Shown here: positions 17,223 to 26,509 of the stretch, piece after piece
Layout of the letters: every line of letters begins with the position of its first letter
How positions within the stretch are numbered: the first letter of the stretch is position 1
NCBI GenBank assembly: GCA_900542195.1
Contig: UQNA01000004.1
Location: forward strand, 21,594 to 85,593
Length of the DNA: 64,000 bases
Reading direction: 5' to 3'
Origin: an uncultured Sutterella sp.
GTDB taxonomy: Bacteria > Pseudomonadota > Gammaproteobacteria > Burkholderiales > Burkholderiaceae_F
Translations under genes and position numbers: made by a program
The notes under the pieces: model-generated
Told to the model about the DNA's origin: nothing
Database searches by the model: none
Seen by the model: the letters and a program-made list of their open reading frames with translations, nothing else

Positions 17223-19274
17223 ATGCCCATCTTCTCAACCGAAAATCTTCGAACAGTTGCATTACTTGGTCATGGCGGCTCAGGCAAAACCACGTTGGCA
17301 GAAGGCATTCTTGCCAAGAGCGGAATGATCATTACATGCGGCTCTGTCGAAAGAGGAACGACAGTATGCGATTCTGACCCACTTGAAAAAGCCGTTCAGC
17401 ACTCCTTGAGAGCAGCCTGCACACACTTCGAAGCCGATAAAGAGGATGGGACTGAAGTCCGCGTTCATATGATTGATACCCCGGGATACCCTGACTTCGT
17501 CGGTCAGGCTCTCGGCTCTCTCGATGCTGTCAAAACAGCAGCCATTGTTGTTGACGCCACAGCTGGCATCCAGCTCATGACACGCAGAATGATGGACTGG
17601 GCAAAAGAACGCAATCTCAACAGAATCCTTATCGTCAACAAAATTGATGCAGAACACGTCGATCTTCCGAAACTCATCGAAGAATTGAAGGAAGCCTTCG
17701 GTAATGAAGTCATGCCGATTAACCTTCCGGCTAACAACGGAGCACGCGTTATCGACTGCTTTGCTAAAGATCACGGCGAAGCGGATTTCCTCAGCGTTGA
17801 AGAAGTACACCGTCAATTCATCGAACAGGTTGTTGAAGTAGATGATGAGGCCATGGAAAAATATTTGGAAGAAGGCAATGCAGATCCTTCCACTCTTCAC
17901 GGCCCATTAACTCAAGCACTTCGTGAAGGCCACATCATTCCAATCTGCTTCGTTTCCGGCAGGACAGGCGCCGGAGTTGACGATCTGATTAACGTTATGG
18001 TCCGCCATCTCCCGAACCCTGCTGAAAGTAACGATCCGTTGTTCACAGATGCTGAAGGCAACGACATCAAGTTAATTCCTGATCCGGAACTTCCATTGGT
18101 TGCTCATGTATTCAAAGTCGTTAACGACCCGTACATCGGCAAAGTCGGCGTATTCAGAATTCATCAGGGCACAATGCGCCGTGATGATTTGCTCTTCGTA
18201 GGCGACAACAAGAAAGCTATCAAGGTTTCTCACCCGATGATTCTTCAGGGTAAGGAAACTACAGAAGTCCGCGAACTGGTTCCGGGCGATATCGGCGTTA
18301 TTTCCAAGATCGATGAATTGGTTTTCGACAGCGTCATTCATGCCTCTCATGATCACGACAACATCCGCATGAAACCGCTAAGCTTCCCGAAACCGATGTA
18401 TGGCTTGGCAATTGCCCCGGCACGTCGCGGCGATGAAGGCAGATTGTCTGACATCCTCAACAAGATGCTCTCCGAAGACCCAACATTGGAACTCGAGCAC
18501 GATACTACCTTGAATGAAACCGTTCTTCGCGGTATTAGCGCACAGCACTTGAAGAGCGTTCTCGAAAGAATGGCCGCTCAGTTCAAACTCGAAGTCAACA
18601 CACGCACACCGCGTATTCCATACCGTGAAACAATTGCACAAGGTGCGGAAGGCCACGCTCGTCATAAGAAACAAACCGGCGGTGCAGGCCAGTTCGGTGA
18701 AGTTTATCTGCGTATCGAACCGAAAGAAAGAGGAACAGGCTTTGAATTCGTTGATGAAGTCAAAGGCGGTGCTATTCCTTATAACTTCATTCCAGCCGTT
18801 GAAAAGGGTGTTCGTGAAGCTTTAACTTCCGGCTATGTCGCCGGCTACCCGGTTCACGATGTCCGCGTTGTGGTCTATGACGGTAAGAGCCACCCCGTTG
18901 ACTCCAAGGAAGTTGCTTTCGTTTCTGCCGGCCGCAAAGCTATGCTTGATGCCATTGCAAAAGCCAAACCGACTCTTCTTGAACCAATCGTCGATATTGA
19001 AATCGTTGCTCCCGACAGCGCCATCGGCGACATCACCGGTGACTTGGCAAGCAGACGCGGTCAGGTTACAGGGACAGCCAATATGGCAGGCGGCATGATG
19101 ATTATTTCCGGCGTTGTTCCTTTGGCAGAGCTCGACGGCTATGCAGCACGCTTGAATGCCATCACTCAGGGCGCCGGCAGCTACTCCATGGAACTTTCCG
19201 GATACGCTCCGGTTCCTGTCCAGAAACAGATGGAACTGGCTGCAAACTTCCAACGTAAGGATGAAGACGACTAA
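17223..19274 (+). CDS. EF-G-like translational GTPase (EF-G2/FusA2 type)
   Basis: A 683-aa five-domain EF-G homologue that is not the canonical EF-G. The P-loop reads GHGGSGKTT instead of AHIDAGKTT, and switch I lacks the conserved RGITI sequence, reading ERGTTVCDSDPLE. G3 is DTPGYPDF and G4 NKID. Domain IV begins with TPRIPYRETI and the C terminus carries GDLASRRGQV. This matches the EF-G2/FusA2-like branch (for example mycobacterial FusA2), whose role is poorly defined. A GGGAG ribosome site lies 5 nt before the ATG, and a strong terminator follows, so it is a single-gene unit. Confidence 0.85.
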   Translation: MPIFSTENLRTVALLGHGGSGKTTLAEGILAKSGMIITCGSVERGTTVCDSDPLEKAVQHSLRAACTHFEADKEDGTEVRVHMIDTPGYPDFVGQALGSLDAVKTAAIVVDATAGIQLMTRRMMDWAKERNLNRILIVNKIDAEHVDLPKLIEELKEAFGNEVMPINLPANNGARVIDCFAKDHGEADFLSVEEVHRQFIEQVVEVDDEAMEKYLEEGNADPSTLHGPLTQALREGHIIPICFVSGRTGAGVDDLINVMVRHLPNPAESNDPLFTDAEGNDIKLIPDPELPLVAHVFKVVNDPYIGKVGVFRIHQGTMRRDDLLFVGDNKKAIKVSHPMILQGKETTEVRELVPGDIGVISKIDELVFDSVIHASHDHDNIRMKPLSFPKPMYGLAIAPARRGDEGRLSDILNKMLSEDPTLELEHDTTLNETVLRGISAQHLKSVLERMAAQFKLEVNTRTPRIPYRETIAQGAEGHARHKKQTGGAGQFGEVYLRIEPKERGTGFEFVDEVKGGAIPYNFIPAVEKGVREALTSGYVAGYPVHDVRVVVYDGKSHPVDSKEVAFVSAGRKAMLDAIAKAKPTLLEPIVDIEIVAPDSAIGDITGDLASRRGQVTGTANMAGGMMIISGVVPLAELDGYAARLNAITQGAGSYSMELSGYAPVPVQKQMELAANFQRKDEDD

Positions 19275-19306
19275 TCTTTGATTAGTTAACTGTCATTTTG
19301 AAGAAG

Positions 19307-19334
19307 AGCCGCAGACGATGCGGCTTTTCTTTTT
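19307..19334 (+). terminator. Rho-independent terminator after the EF-G-like gene
   Basis: A perfect 7-bp stem (AGCCGCA/TGCGGCT, 19307-19313 and 19319-19325) with a 5-nt loop is followed by TTTTCTTTTT. Confidence 0.88.
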
Positions 19335-19379
19335 GCTCAAAACATTCTGAGGTTTTCAATAGGAGTACTTTCAAAAAAC

Positions 19380-19385
19380 TATAAT
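19380..19385 (+). promoter_or_regulatory. Candidate -10 element upstream of fmdB/aspS
   Basis: A perfect TATAAT lies about 35 nt upstream of the fmdB ATG, after the preceding terminator. No good -35 hexamer is visible at 16-18 nt, so this is tentative. Confidence 0.3.
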
Positions 19386-19419
19386 GTTTCACCTTTGAGA
19401 CTTAATCATTTTTTTTGAA

Positions 19420-19662
19420 ATGCCAATTTACGCTTACAAGTGTTCTAACTGCGGATATACAAAAGACGCACTGCAAAAAATGTCTGACGCTCCGCTGACT
19501 CATTGTCCGCATTGCGGGAAAGAAACATTGGTCAAGCAGCTCTCTGCTCCCGGATTCGAACTGAAGGGCAAAGGTTGGTATGCGACTGATTTCAAGGGAG
19601 GCTCTTCAGCCGCTCTTCCCGCTTCACACGCAAACGAAAACAAATCCTCTGAAAGCAAGTAG
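19420..19662 (+). CDS. FmdB-family zinc-ribbon protein
   Basis: An 80-aa protein with an N-terminal zinc ribbon formed by CSNC (Cys8/Cys11) and CPHC (about Cys29/Cys32), starting MPIYAYKC as FmdB-family proteins do, then a Ser/Ala-rich tail. FmdB was first linked to amidase/formamidase regulation, but its general role is unknown. Location directly upstream of aspS is frequent in beta- and gammaproteobacteria and suggests co-transcription. No clear Shine-Dalgarno is seen, so the mRNA may be leader-short. Confidence 0.88.
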   Translation: MPIYAYKCSNCGYTKDALQKMSDAPLTHCPHCGKETLVKQLSAPGFELKGKGWYATDFKGGSSAALPASHANENKSSESK

Positions 19663-19793
19663 TTAGTCCAAAGAAGTGCTCTCGCAAAATAACCTGAGCC
19701 GAATTTGGAACTTAACTATCAGTTAATTTAGAATATATCGGATTGACACTATAAAGACTCCTTAGTAGGGGTCTAATTTTTGCGGAGTACTTC

Positions 19794-21587
19794 ATGCGCA
19801 CAGAATATGCAGGCCTTATTGATGACAAGTTCATCGGTAAAACCGTAACCCTGTACGGTTGGGCCCATCGTCGCCGCGACCACGGCGGTGTTATCTTTAT
19901 CGACCTTCGCGACAGAGAAGGTCTTGTTCAGGTGGTTTGTGATCCGGACCGTCCCGACGTGTTTGAAACGGCTGACAAAGTCCGTAATGAATATGTTATT
20001 GAAGTGAAAGGTCTTGTCAGACCGCGTCCTGAAGGCACTCGTAATGACAATCTGATTTCCGGCGGCGTTGAAGTGCTTGCTCAAGAAATGAAGATTTTGA
20101 ATCCTTCAGCCACACCTCCGTTCCTTTTAGACGACGAAAACCTCTCCGAAACAACTCGTTTAACATACCGTGTTTTGGACTTGAGACGTCTTCCGATGCA
20201 GCGCAACATGAAGCTGCGCTACAAAGCAGCCATGGCTTTCCGCCGTCATTTGGACGAACTCGGATTCATCGACATCGAAACTCCGATGCTGACAAAGAGC
20301 ACCCCGGAAGGTGCCCGCGACTACTTGGTCCCGTCTCGTGTTCACGACGGCCACTTCTATGCTTTGCCGCAGTCTCCTCAGCTCTTCAAGCAGATGCTGA
20401 TGTGCGCAGGCTTTGACAGATACTATCAAATCGTCAAATGCTTCCGCGACGAAGACTTACGTGCCGACAGACAGCCTGAATTCACACAGGTTGATATCGA
20501 AACCAGCTTCCTTAACGAGCAGGAAATCCGCGACATTATGGAAAATTTGGTTCGTCACGTATTCAAAGAAACCATTAATGTTGACTTAGTTGATCCGTTC
20601 CCAATCATGGTTTATGCAGACGCCATGAACAAGTACGGTTCCGACAAACCTGACTTGAGAGTCAAGCTTCAGCTCACAGAGCTCACAGACTTGATGACAA
20701 ATGTCGACTTCAAGGTATTCAAGTCCGCTACAGAATTGTCTGACGGCCGCGTCATGGCTTTGAGAGTTCCGCAAGGTGCTCAGATGCCGCGCAGCGAAAT
20801 CGACTCCTACACAGACTTTGTCAAGATTTACGGAGCCAAAGGCTTGGCCTACATTAAGGTCAACGAAAAAGCCAAGGGCAGAGACGGTCTCCAGAGCCCG
20901 ATCGTTAAGAACTTGAGCGATGAAGTTCTTACTGAGATTCTCAACAGAACCGGTGCTGAAGACGGCGACGTTATTTTCTTCGGTGCTGACCGTAAGAAGA
21001 TCGTTTTTGACTCTCTCGGTGCACTGCGCCTCAAGATCGGTCACAGCGACTTCGGTAAATCTCACGGTTTGTTCGAAGAAGGCTGGAAACCTCTTTGGGT
21101 CATCGACTTCCCGATGTTCGAATTCGATGAAGAAGAAGATCGTTGGGTTGCTTGCCACCATCCGTTCACAAGCCCGAAAGACGGCCATGAAGACGAATTG
21201 GTTACCGATCCTGAACATTGCTTAGCCAAAGCATACGATATGGTTCTTAACGGCTGGGAAATTGGCGGCGGTTCTATCCGTATCCACAAAGCAGACGTCC
21301 AGAGCAAAGTCTTTAATGCATTGAAGATTGGTCCGGAAGAAGCCAGACAGAAGTTCGGCTTCCTGCTTGACGCTCTCCAGTTCGGTGCTCCTCCGCACGG
21401 CGGTATCGCTTTCGGTCTCGACCGTATCGTTACCATGATGACCGGTGCAGACTCCATCCGCGACGTCATCGCCTTCCCGAAGACACAGCGTGCACAGTGC
21501 TTGCTCACACAGGCTCCTTCTCCGGTTGATGAGAAGCAGCTCAGAGAACTTCACATTCGTCTTCGCAACGAACACAAGCATGACTAG
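19794..21587 (+). CDS. aspS: aspartyl-tRNA synthetase
   Basis: A 597-aa class-IIb synthetase. The N-terminal OB anticodon-binding domain (about 1-105), motif 2 (FRDEDLRADRQPEFTQ), the bacterial insertion domain and motif 3 (GIAFGLDRIVTMM) are all present. The OB-fold loop reads RRRDHGG with His30, the residue found in non-discriminating AspRS of Pseudomonas type, whereas discriminating enzymes such as that of E. coli have Leu. It may therefore also charge tRNA-Asn with Asp for GatCAB amidation; this is inference from one position. A strong terminator follows. Confidence 0.97.
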   Translation: MRTEYAGLIDDKFIGKTVTLYGWAHRRRDHGGVIFIDLRDREGLVQVVCDPDRPDVFETADKVRNEYVIEVKGLVRPRPEGTRNDNLISGGVEVLAQEMKILNPSATPPFLLDDENLSETTRLTYRVLDLRRLPMQRNMKLRYKAAMAFRRHLDELGFIDIETPMLTKSTPEGARDYLVPSRVHDGHFYALPQSPQLFKQMLMCAGFDRYYQIVKCFRDEDLRADRQPEFTQVDIETSFLNEQEIRDIMENLVRHVFKETINVDLVDPFPIMVYADAMNKYGSDKPDLRVKLQLTELTDLMTNVDFKVFKSATELSDGRVMALRVPQGAQMPRSEIDSYTDFVKIYGAKGLAYIKVNEKAKGRDGLQSPIVKNLSDEVLTEILNRTGAEDGDVIFFGADRKKIVFDSLGALRLKIGHSDFGKSHGLFEEGWKPLWVIDFPMFEFDEEEDRWVACHHPFTSPKDGHEDELVTDPEHCLAKAYDMVLNGWEIGGGSIRIHKADVQSKVFNALKIGPEEARQKFGFLLDALQFGAPPHGGIAFGLDRIVTMMTGADSIRDVIAFPKTQRAQCLLTQAPSPVDEKQLRELHIRLRNEHKHD

Positions 21588-21609
21588 TATCTGATTAGCT
21601 TCTGCACAA

Positions 21610-21636
21610 AACGCGGCCTCGGCCGCGTTTTTGTTT
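21610..21636 (+). terminator. Rho-independent terminator after aspS
   Basis: A GC-rich stem (AACGCGG/CCGCGTT at least 7 bp, with further C-G pairs possible inside) at 21610-21629 is followed by TTTTTGTTTT. Confidence 0.88.
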
Positions 21637-21655
21637 TAGCTGAAGCATGTGATAG

Positions 21656-22858
21656 CTACACCTTTTCTTGTCCACCGAGTATCGCGTTTCCCTTTGTGAT
21701 CCACAAAATAAGACAACCGAGCAAACAAATACCAATCAATCCCGCTCCGGCATATCCAAGCGAAGAAAAACCGAATGCAACGGAAAGATGACTTCCCAAG
21801 AAGGCGCCTCCGCCGATACCAATATTAAAGATTCCGCTGAAAAGTGCTGTGGCAACGTCTGCGGCATCCTTCGCATAACGCAGCAGAATCGTTTGAAATG
21901 CCAGGATGACCGCAGTGGTACTTGCACCCCAGAAAACTGCCATGACCAAGAAAGCGTTCCAGTGAGGAGCAAGCATCGTAATGGAGGCTAAAGAGCATGT
22001 CACGATGAAAAGAGGAATGACAAGAGCCGCTGAGGTATGTTTATCGACAAACTTGGAGCCGATTACCGTTCCTAAAATTCCGGAAATACCATAAACAAAC
22101 AACGCAACAACGGTGGTTGATTCACTGACGCCCCCGATATTCATCAGAATCGGGGCAATAAAGGAATAAGCCGTAAACTGTCCTAAAACGACGGTAACGG
22201 TCAGAAGATACAGCTGAACAATCGGAGGACGTCTAAAGAGAACAGGCAGGCTCTTCAGAGATCCGGCCCTATCACTCTGACAAATCGGAAGCACGAAATA
22301 GATAAGTACTAAAACGATAAGAGCAGCGATACCGACAATAAAGAAAGCGCCTTGCCAGCCAACTTCTTGTCCTAATCTCGTACCGATAGGCACACCAAGA
22401 ACTGTAGCAACGATACTGCCGCCCATAACCGCCGCCAATCCCAAAGATTGTTTGCCGAACGGCGCTGTTCTCGCCGCTAGCGGCGTCATGATGGACCAGA
22501 AAATGGAATGTGTGAACGCAACGCAAATTCGCGCGCCCATCAATTTCACAAAAGTATCAGCCCACAAAACAATGAAGTGACTTGCCGCAAAAAGAACAAG
22601 CAGCGCCAATAACAGCTTTCGTCTTTCCAACTTTGCCGTCATCACCGTCAAAGGAAGCGACATCAAAGCTACTACCCAGGCATAGACAGTAATAATTAAG
22701 CCGGTTTGAGATGTCGTCTCATGCAGGCTTTCTGCGATATTAGGAAGAAGACCAACCGGGAGGAATTCCGAAGTATTGAATACAAAAGCGGCAAAAGCTA
22801 ACCCAATAGTTGGCAGCCACGCTTTAAAGCCGAATTTGTGCCGTTGAGGAACAGACAT
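21656..22858 (-). CDS. sotB: MFS sugar-efflux transporter, SotB-like
   Basis: A 400-aa 12-helix MFS exporter that resembles E. coli SotB (YdeA), which exports arabinose and IPTG-like sugars. Shared segments include AFVFNTSEFLPVGLLP at the first helix, TVYAWVVALMSLPL, the ERRKLLLALLVLFAASH loop, GSLKSLPVLFRRP at the central loop and ALFSGIFNIGIGGGA late in the protein. It is last in a reverse-strand run after two small genes, 42 bp downstream of the lipoprotein stop. Confidence 0.85.
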   Translation of the reverse strand: MSVPQRHKFGFKAWLPTIGLAFAAFVFNTSEFLPVGLLPNIAESLHETTSQTGLIITVYAWVVALMSLPLTVMTAKLERRKLLLALLVLFAASHFIVLWADTFVKLMGARICVAFTHSIFWSIMTPLAARTAPFGKQSLGLAAVMGGSIVATVLGVPIGTRLGQEVGWQGAFFIVGIAALIVLVLIYFVLPICQSDRAGSLKSLPVLFRRPPIVQLYLLTVTVVLGQFTAYSFIAPILMNIGGVSESTTVVALFVYGISGILGTVIGSKFVDKHTSAALVIPLFIVTCSLASITMLAPHWNAFLVMAVFWGASTTAVILAFQTILLRYAKDAADVATALFSGIFNIGIGGGAFLGSHLSVAFGFSSLGYAGAGLIGICLLGCLILWITKGNAILGGQEKV

Positions 22859-22900
22859 TTAATTGCTTAGTAAAAAGAAGAGGCGCAAAAATACCCAAAC

Positions 22901-23416
22901 TTAGATATTTTTATCGTCATCCCCGTCTCTTTGCGTCCAAGGATCAATGCTGATGACATATCTGAGAACTTCATTTGTCTTATTGTCAAAGTCAACCCAT
23001 AAAGCCCAGTCCATGCCGCCATCTTGAAAGCGGTACATATAGGTATGTTCGCCCGATAGTGCGTAAGTCCACTTTTCGCAAGGATGTCCGAACATGTTGT
23101 AGATATCCTGCTCGTTCATTACCTTGGGTTTGATTTCATTGAAATACTTCTGCTGAAGAAGATTCTCTTTGAAAATTAAATGCCCTTCTTTATTAAAAAT
23201 CATGACATAGGACTGCTGGCCCATTGGCTGCAGGGAGTAAACCACCCGAAGAGACCCATCAGGAAGAACTATTCTTGAATCCGGAGCTCCGAGCTTATCC
23301 ATTACGGAATCATAGGAAGTTCCTAAGCCCACTGAATCAGGATGCGCACACGCTGCAAGCAGCCCAAATATAAAAGCCAATGCTACGGTTTTCAAAGAGT
23401 TGAGGTATTTCGTCAT
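22901..23416 (-). CDS. putative lipoprotein, SmpA/OmlA (BamE)-like fold
   Basis: A 171-aa lipoprotein with signal peptide and lipobox LLAAC (about Cys23). The body begins GTSYDSVMDKLGAPDSRIVLPDGS, a pattern of the BamE/SmpA-OmlA fold (helix, then strand after G-x-P), and a second similar unit follows around NEQDIYNMFGHP, so it may hold two such units. The start was taken as ATG at 23416 because AGGTGA sits 5-6 nt upstream; an in-frame GTG lies three codons earlier. The real BamE is probably elsewhere, and the function here is unknown. Confidence 0.6.
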   Translation of the reverse strand: MTKYLNSLKTVALAFIFGLLAACAHPDSVGLGTSYDSVMDKLGAPDSRIVLPDGSLRVVYSLQPMGQQSYVMIFNKEGHLIFKENLLQQKYFNEIKPKVMNEQDIYNMFGHPCEKWTYALSGEHTYMYRFQDGGMDWALWVDFDNKTNEVLRYVISIDPWTQRDGDDDKNI

Positions 23417-23425
23417 AATCTTCAC

Positions 23426-23647
23426 CTATTTGATCTCCGGATAAGCTGCTTTTGTGGAGTTAAGCAGGTCCAGATAAATCTTTTTAACATTTTCTTCGGA
23501 ACAACCCATTAAGACTGCATCATCGATAGCATCCTGGAGAAGATGCTTGATCTCGTCATAATTCTCATTCAAAACTTTTACTTTTTCAGTACAAGACACT
23601 AAGGAGCCGTCGGGCTTTTTCCAATACTTCTCTTCGTCTTTTTTCAT
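23426..23647 (-). CDS. small conserved hypothetical protein
   Basis: A 73-aa soluble protein (76 aa if a GTG three codons earlier is used). The phrase YWKKPDGSLVSCTEKVKVLNEN followed by a helical DAIDDAVLMGC segment recalls small uncharacterised betaproteobacterial proteins, a resemblance made from memory. Its two cysteines are not arranged as a metal site. It ends 9-10 bp before the lipoprotein start and so is probably translated with it. No function is assigned. Confidence 0.55.
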   Translation of the reverse strand: MKKDEEKYWKKPDGSLVSCTEKVKVLNENYDEIKHLLQDAIDDAVLMGCSEENVKKIYLDLLNSTKAAYPEIK

Positions 23648-23769
23648 TTTTACCACTTATTCTGATATTGCTTTTGGAATCTTACTCATTTCAAACCAGA
23701 TATTTGAAAGATGTTCCTCTATCTTGGCTGTCACCATAATATTGTTCAAATCTTCTCCTCTGCTCGTTT

Positions 23770-23791
23770 AAACTTCCCAAGGTGGAAGTTT
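23770..23791 (+). promoter_or_regulatory. Hairpin next to the ribosome site of the Pat-like gene
   Basis: AAACTTCC (23770-23777) pairs with GGAAGTTT (23784-23791) over a 6-nt loop, ending just before the GAAAGG ribosome site and 14 nt before the start codon. It might influence translation; no known regulator was recognised. Confidence 0.3.
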
Positions 23792-23805
23792 GAAAGGCAA
23801 ACAAA

Positions 23806-26493
23806 ATGGACTTTAGGCATTATTTGAACGTTCTATTCAATCCTAAAAGCATCGCTGTTGTGGGAGCCAGTGAGAAAGCCGGAAGCCTTGGGACAACGAT
23901 GTGGGAGCATCTGATTGCAGGGCACGGAGCTGCCGACCTATTTGCAATCAACCCGAAATACAAAACTCTGGGAACTTATAAATGCTATCCCACGCTGAGT
24001 GCCGTTAAGCAGAGCCTGGACTTAGTCGTCATTGTTTGTCCTCCGGAGCATTACGTCAAAATCCTTACCGCTGCGTTAGAGAATAAAGTCAAAGCCGTAC
24101 TTCTTTGCGGAGGCTTCCCGAAAACAGAACTCACGGAAGATTTTTATAACAAACTTGACGAGTGCAAAAAGGCCGGAATGTACATCGTCGGTCCTCAGTC
24201 CCTCGGTTACTTATGCCCTCCCGCCGCACTAAATGTCTCCTTCCTTCCTCATATGCCGATGGCCGGCAATATCGGCCTTATCAGTCAGTCCCCAGGACTC
24301 GTGCACACGATCATTAATATTGCCTCCAGCTGTAAAGGAGGCTTCTCTTACGTTATCGATCCGGGACTGGAGTATTCATTAACGACAGCAGATTACATTG
24401 ACTTATTAGCTCAAGATAATCAGACACAGTGCATTGTTCTTTACGTTGAAAACTTTAAAGATCCGAGAAGAATGCTCTCGGCCATTCGTTTGGCAGCGAA
24501 GAATAAGCCGGTCATTCTGCTTAAAGGCGGAAAATCAGCACTCTCGGGCGACATCGTCATTAACAACAACGGTCGACCGCAAGATCATCACGATGTAATC
24601 GAAAAAGCCTTAAAACGTTCGGGCGCCCTTCTCTTGGATTCCATCTATGACTTGTCTTACGCAATCCAGGCTTTCTCTTTAAGAAAAGCATTCTTTGACG
24701 GAGCCCTATACTGCATCGTCAACAGCAAAGGACTGGATACCTTGGTTGCCGATACCATGGGCACCTACGGGATCGTGCCGGCAGTAATTTCTCCTGAAGC
24801 TGCGGAAGTTCTCAGCACGAAATTTAAAGTACTTTTTCCGTTTGCAAACCCAATTAATGTCGGTGTAGATGCCTCACCGAAGACCATTTCGCAGATTTTG
24901 GATTTTTCTTTAAAGCAAGAAAACTGCTCGGGCGTTCTCTTGGCTTTTGTTTCTAATCCTTTAATTTCTCCGGTAGATATTGCAAAAGCCATTGCGCCCA
25001 TCATTAAACAAGCATCAAAGCCGGTTATCACAGCATGGCTTGGATCTCACGAAATTGAGCCGGCAATCAAGTATTTACTCAACAACGGCATTCTTGCTTT
25101 GGAAGGAATAAAGAATGCTTGCCTATCGGTTTCGTTGACAGAAAAATTCTTTAACTTTAGAAAAAATCAGAGCGCATTATCCGTGCCCCCACAGTCTCTG
25201 TCGGATAGAAACTTTGCCGGTGCCAGAAAGATTATCCAGCAGGCTAAAAAAGAAGATCGAAATATTCTTTACGACGAAGAGGCTAAGCGTCTCCTAGCCA
25301 GTATCGGCTTTGAAACAACAGCTTCTTTGTATGCCGGCTCTTTAGGCGAAACTATTGAAGCCTCGAAAGCTCTCGGTTTTCCGGTTGCCTTAAAAATCCG
25401 CAGTGACGGAATTCTCTCTAAGAGCGACATCGGAGGAGTAATCCTTGGAATCCGCAACGAAAAAGAACTCAGAAACGCCTATAAAGCACTTCAGACGAAA
25501 GCCGAAGAAAACCACATTCCTGAAGAAGATTTTGCCGTCACCATCCAGAGAACCCTCAGTGATGCCTACGCCAGAGAACTGAAAGTCGGAATGAGGAATA
25601 CTAAACAGTTTGGTCCCGTTGTTTACATCGGGGTAGGCGGCTTATACGGCGATTTGGGATTCAAAGAAGAATTCAACTTCGCTCCTATCTCCAAGTCAGA
25701 TGCTCTACAACTCTTGGATTCTCCTTCAATCAGTAAACTGCTTTCAGCCTACAAAGGCTTCCCTGAAGTCAATAAAGAATTGCTCTGCACTGCCCTTCTG
25801 CGTCTTTCTCAGGCAGCTGTTTCCATCCCGGCTCTGAAGTCCATTGACATTGATCCTCTTCTTGTGGGATCGGATTCCGCCATTGTTTTAGATGCCCATG
25901 CCGCTATTTGGGACAAGCCGCTAAAACCTTCTGCTAAAGCGGAACATTTAGTATTCCCGACGGTGCTTTCCAAGCCGGCGAAGAAAATTTCCGGAGACTT
26001 CGGAGAGTTGCTGCTCAGACAAGCTCAGCCGGCCGATATTGAAGGTTTTACCAACTACATCACTAATCTTTCAGAAAGCTCCATGCGCCTGCGCTTCCAT
26101 GGACTGAGCACAACCTCGGAAGAAATTGCTGCAAGAGCCTTGACCAATGATCCTGACCGCTCCTACACGATTATTCTGACTGAACCTTCCAAGACTCGGC
26201 CTGCCGTTGTAGGTGAAGCTACCTTCTCGCTGCTGCCTAACGGCAAATCGGCGGAGTTCGGCATCTCGATCGCAGACAACTACCAAAGAAAAGGACTGTC
26301 TAAGTTTTTAATGGCAGCTTTGGAAGAAGAAGCTCTTTCAAGAGGCCTGACTGAACTGGTGGGCTACGTTCTCAAAGATAACGGGGGCATGTCCAAGATG
26401 ATGCAAAAACGCGGATACAGTCAAACTGAAGATGAGGCAGATCCGCACATTAACCTTTTCTCCCTTGAATTGCCTGAAGAGGCTTCTGATTAA
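23806..26493 (+). CDS. acyl-CoA-synthetase-like protein with C-terminal GNAT domain (Pat/YfiQ type)
   Basis: An 895-aa protein with a CoA-binding Rossmann domain (about 5-135, NPKSIAVVGASEKAGSLG), a succinyl-CoA-ligase-like region (about 150-440), an ATP-grasp domain (about 485-700, ALGFPVALKIRSDGI) and a GNAT acetyltransferase (about 740-890, FGISIADNYQRKGLSKFLM). This is the layout of Pat/PatZ, which acetylates lysines of target proteins such as acetyl-CoA synthetase. The phospho-His site SHTGA of ADP-forming synthetases is replaced by NNNGR, as in E. coli YfiQ (NTTAG), so ligase activity is unlikely. It is monocistronic. Confidence 0.88.
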   Translation: MDFRHYLNVLFNPKSIAVVGASEKAGSLGTTMWEHLIAGHGAADLFAINPKYKTLGTYKCYPTLSAVKQSLDLVVIVCPPEHYVKILTAALENKVKAVLLCGGFPKTELTEDFYNKLDECKKAGMYIVGPQSLGYLCPPAALNVSFLPHMPMAGNIGLISQSPGLVHTIINIASSCKGGFSYVIDPGLEYSLTTADYIDLLAQDNQTQCIVLYVENFKDPRRMLSAIRLAAKNKPVILLKGGKSALSGDIVINNNGRPQDHHDVIEKALKRSGALLLDSIYDLSYAIQAFSLRKAFFDGALYCIVNSKGLDTLVADTMGTYGIVPAVISPEAAEVLSTKFKVLFPFANPINVGVDASPKTISQILDFSLKQENCSGVLLAFVSNPLISPVDIAKAIAPIIKQASKPVITAWLGSHEIEPAIKYLLNNGILALEGIKNACLSVSLTEKFFNFRKNQSALSVPPQSLSDRNFAGARKIIQQAKKEDRNILYDEEAKRLLASIGFETTASLYAGSLGETIEASKALGFPVALKIRSDGILSKSDIGGVILGIRNEKELRNAYKALQTKAEENHIPEEDFAVTIQRTLSDAYARELKVGMRNTKQFGPVVYIGVGGLYGDLGFKEEFNFAPISKSDALQLLDSPSISKLLSAYKGFPEVNKELLCTALLRLSQAAVSIPALKSIDIDPLLVGSDSAIVLDAHAAIWDKPLKPSAKAEHLVFPTVLSKPAKKISGDFGELLLRQAQPADIEGFTNYITNLSESSMRLRFHGLSTTSEEIAARALTNDPDRSYTIILTEPSKTRPAVVGEATFSLLPNGKSAEFGISIADNYQRKGLSKFLMAALEEEALSRGLTELVGYVLKDNGGMSKMMQKRGYSQTEDEADPHINLFSLELPEEASD

Positions 26494-26509
26494 AACTTCT
26501 CCAATGAAC

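Noticed and set aside
17280..17900. 206-codon antisense ORF in the EF-G-like gene, and similar long ones in aspS (20586-21218) and prfC (46289-46852)
   Set aside because: Explained by codon usage of highly expressed genes, which leaves the opposite strand open; no recognisable domain.
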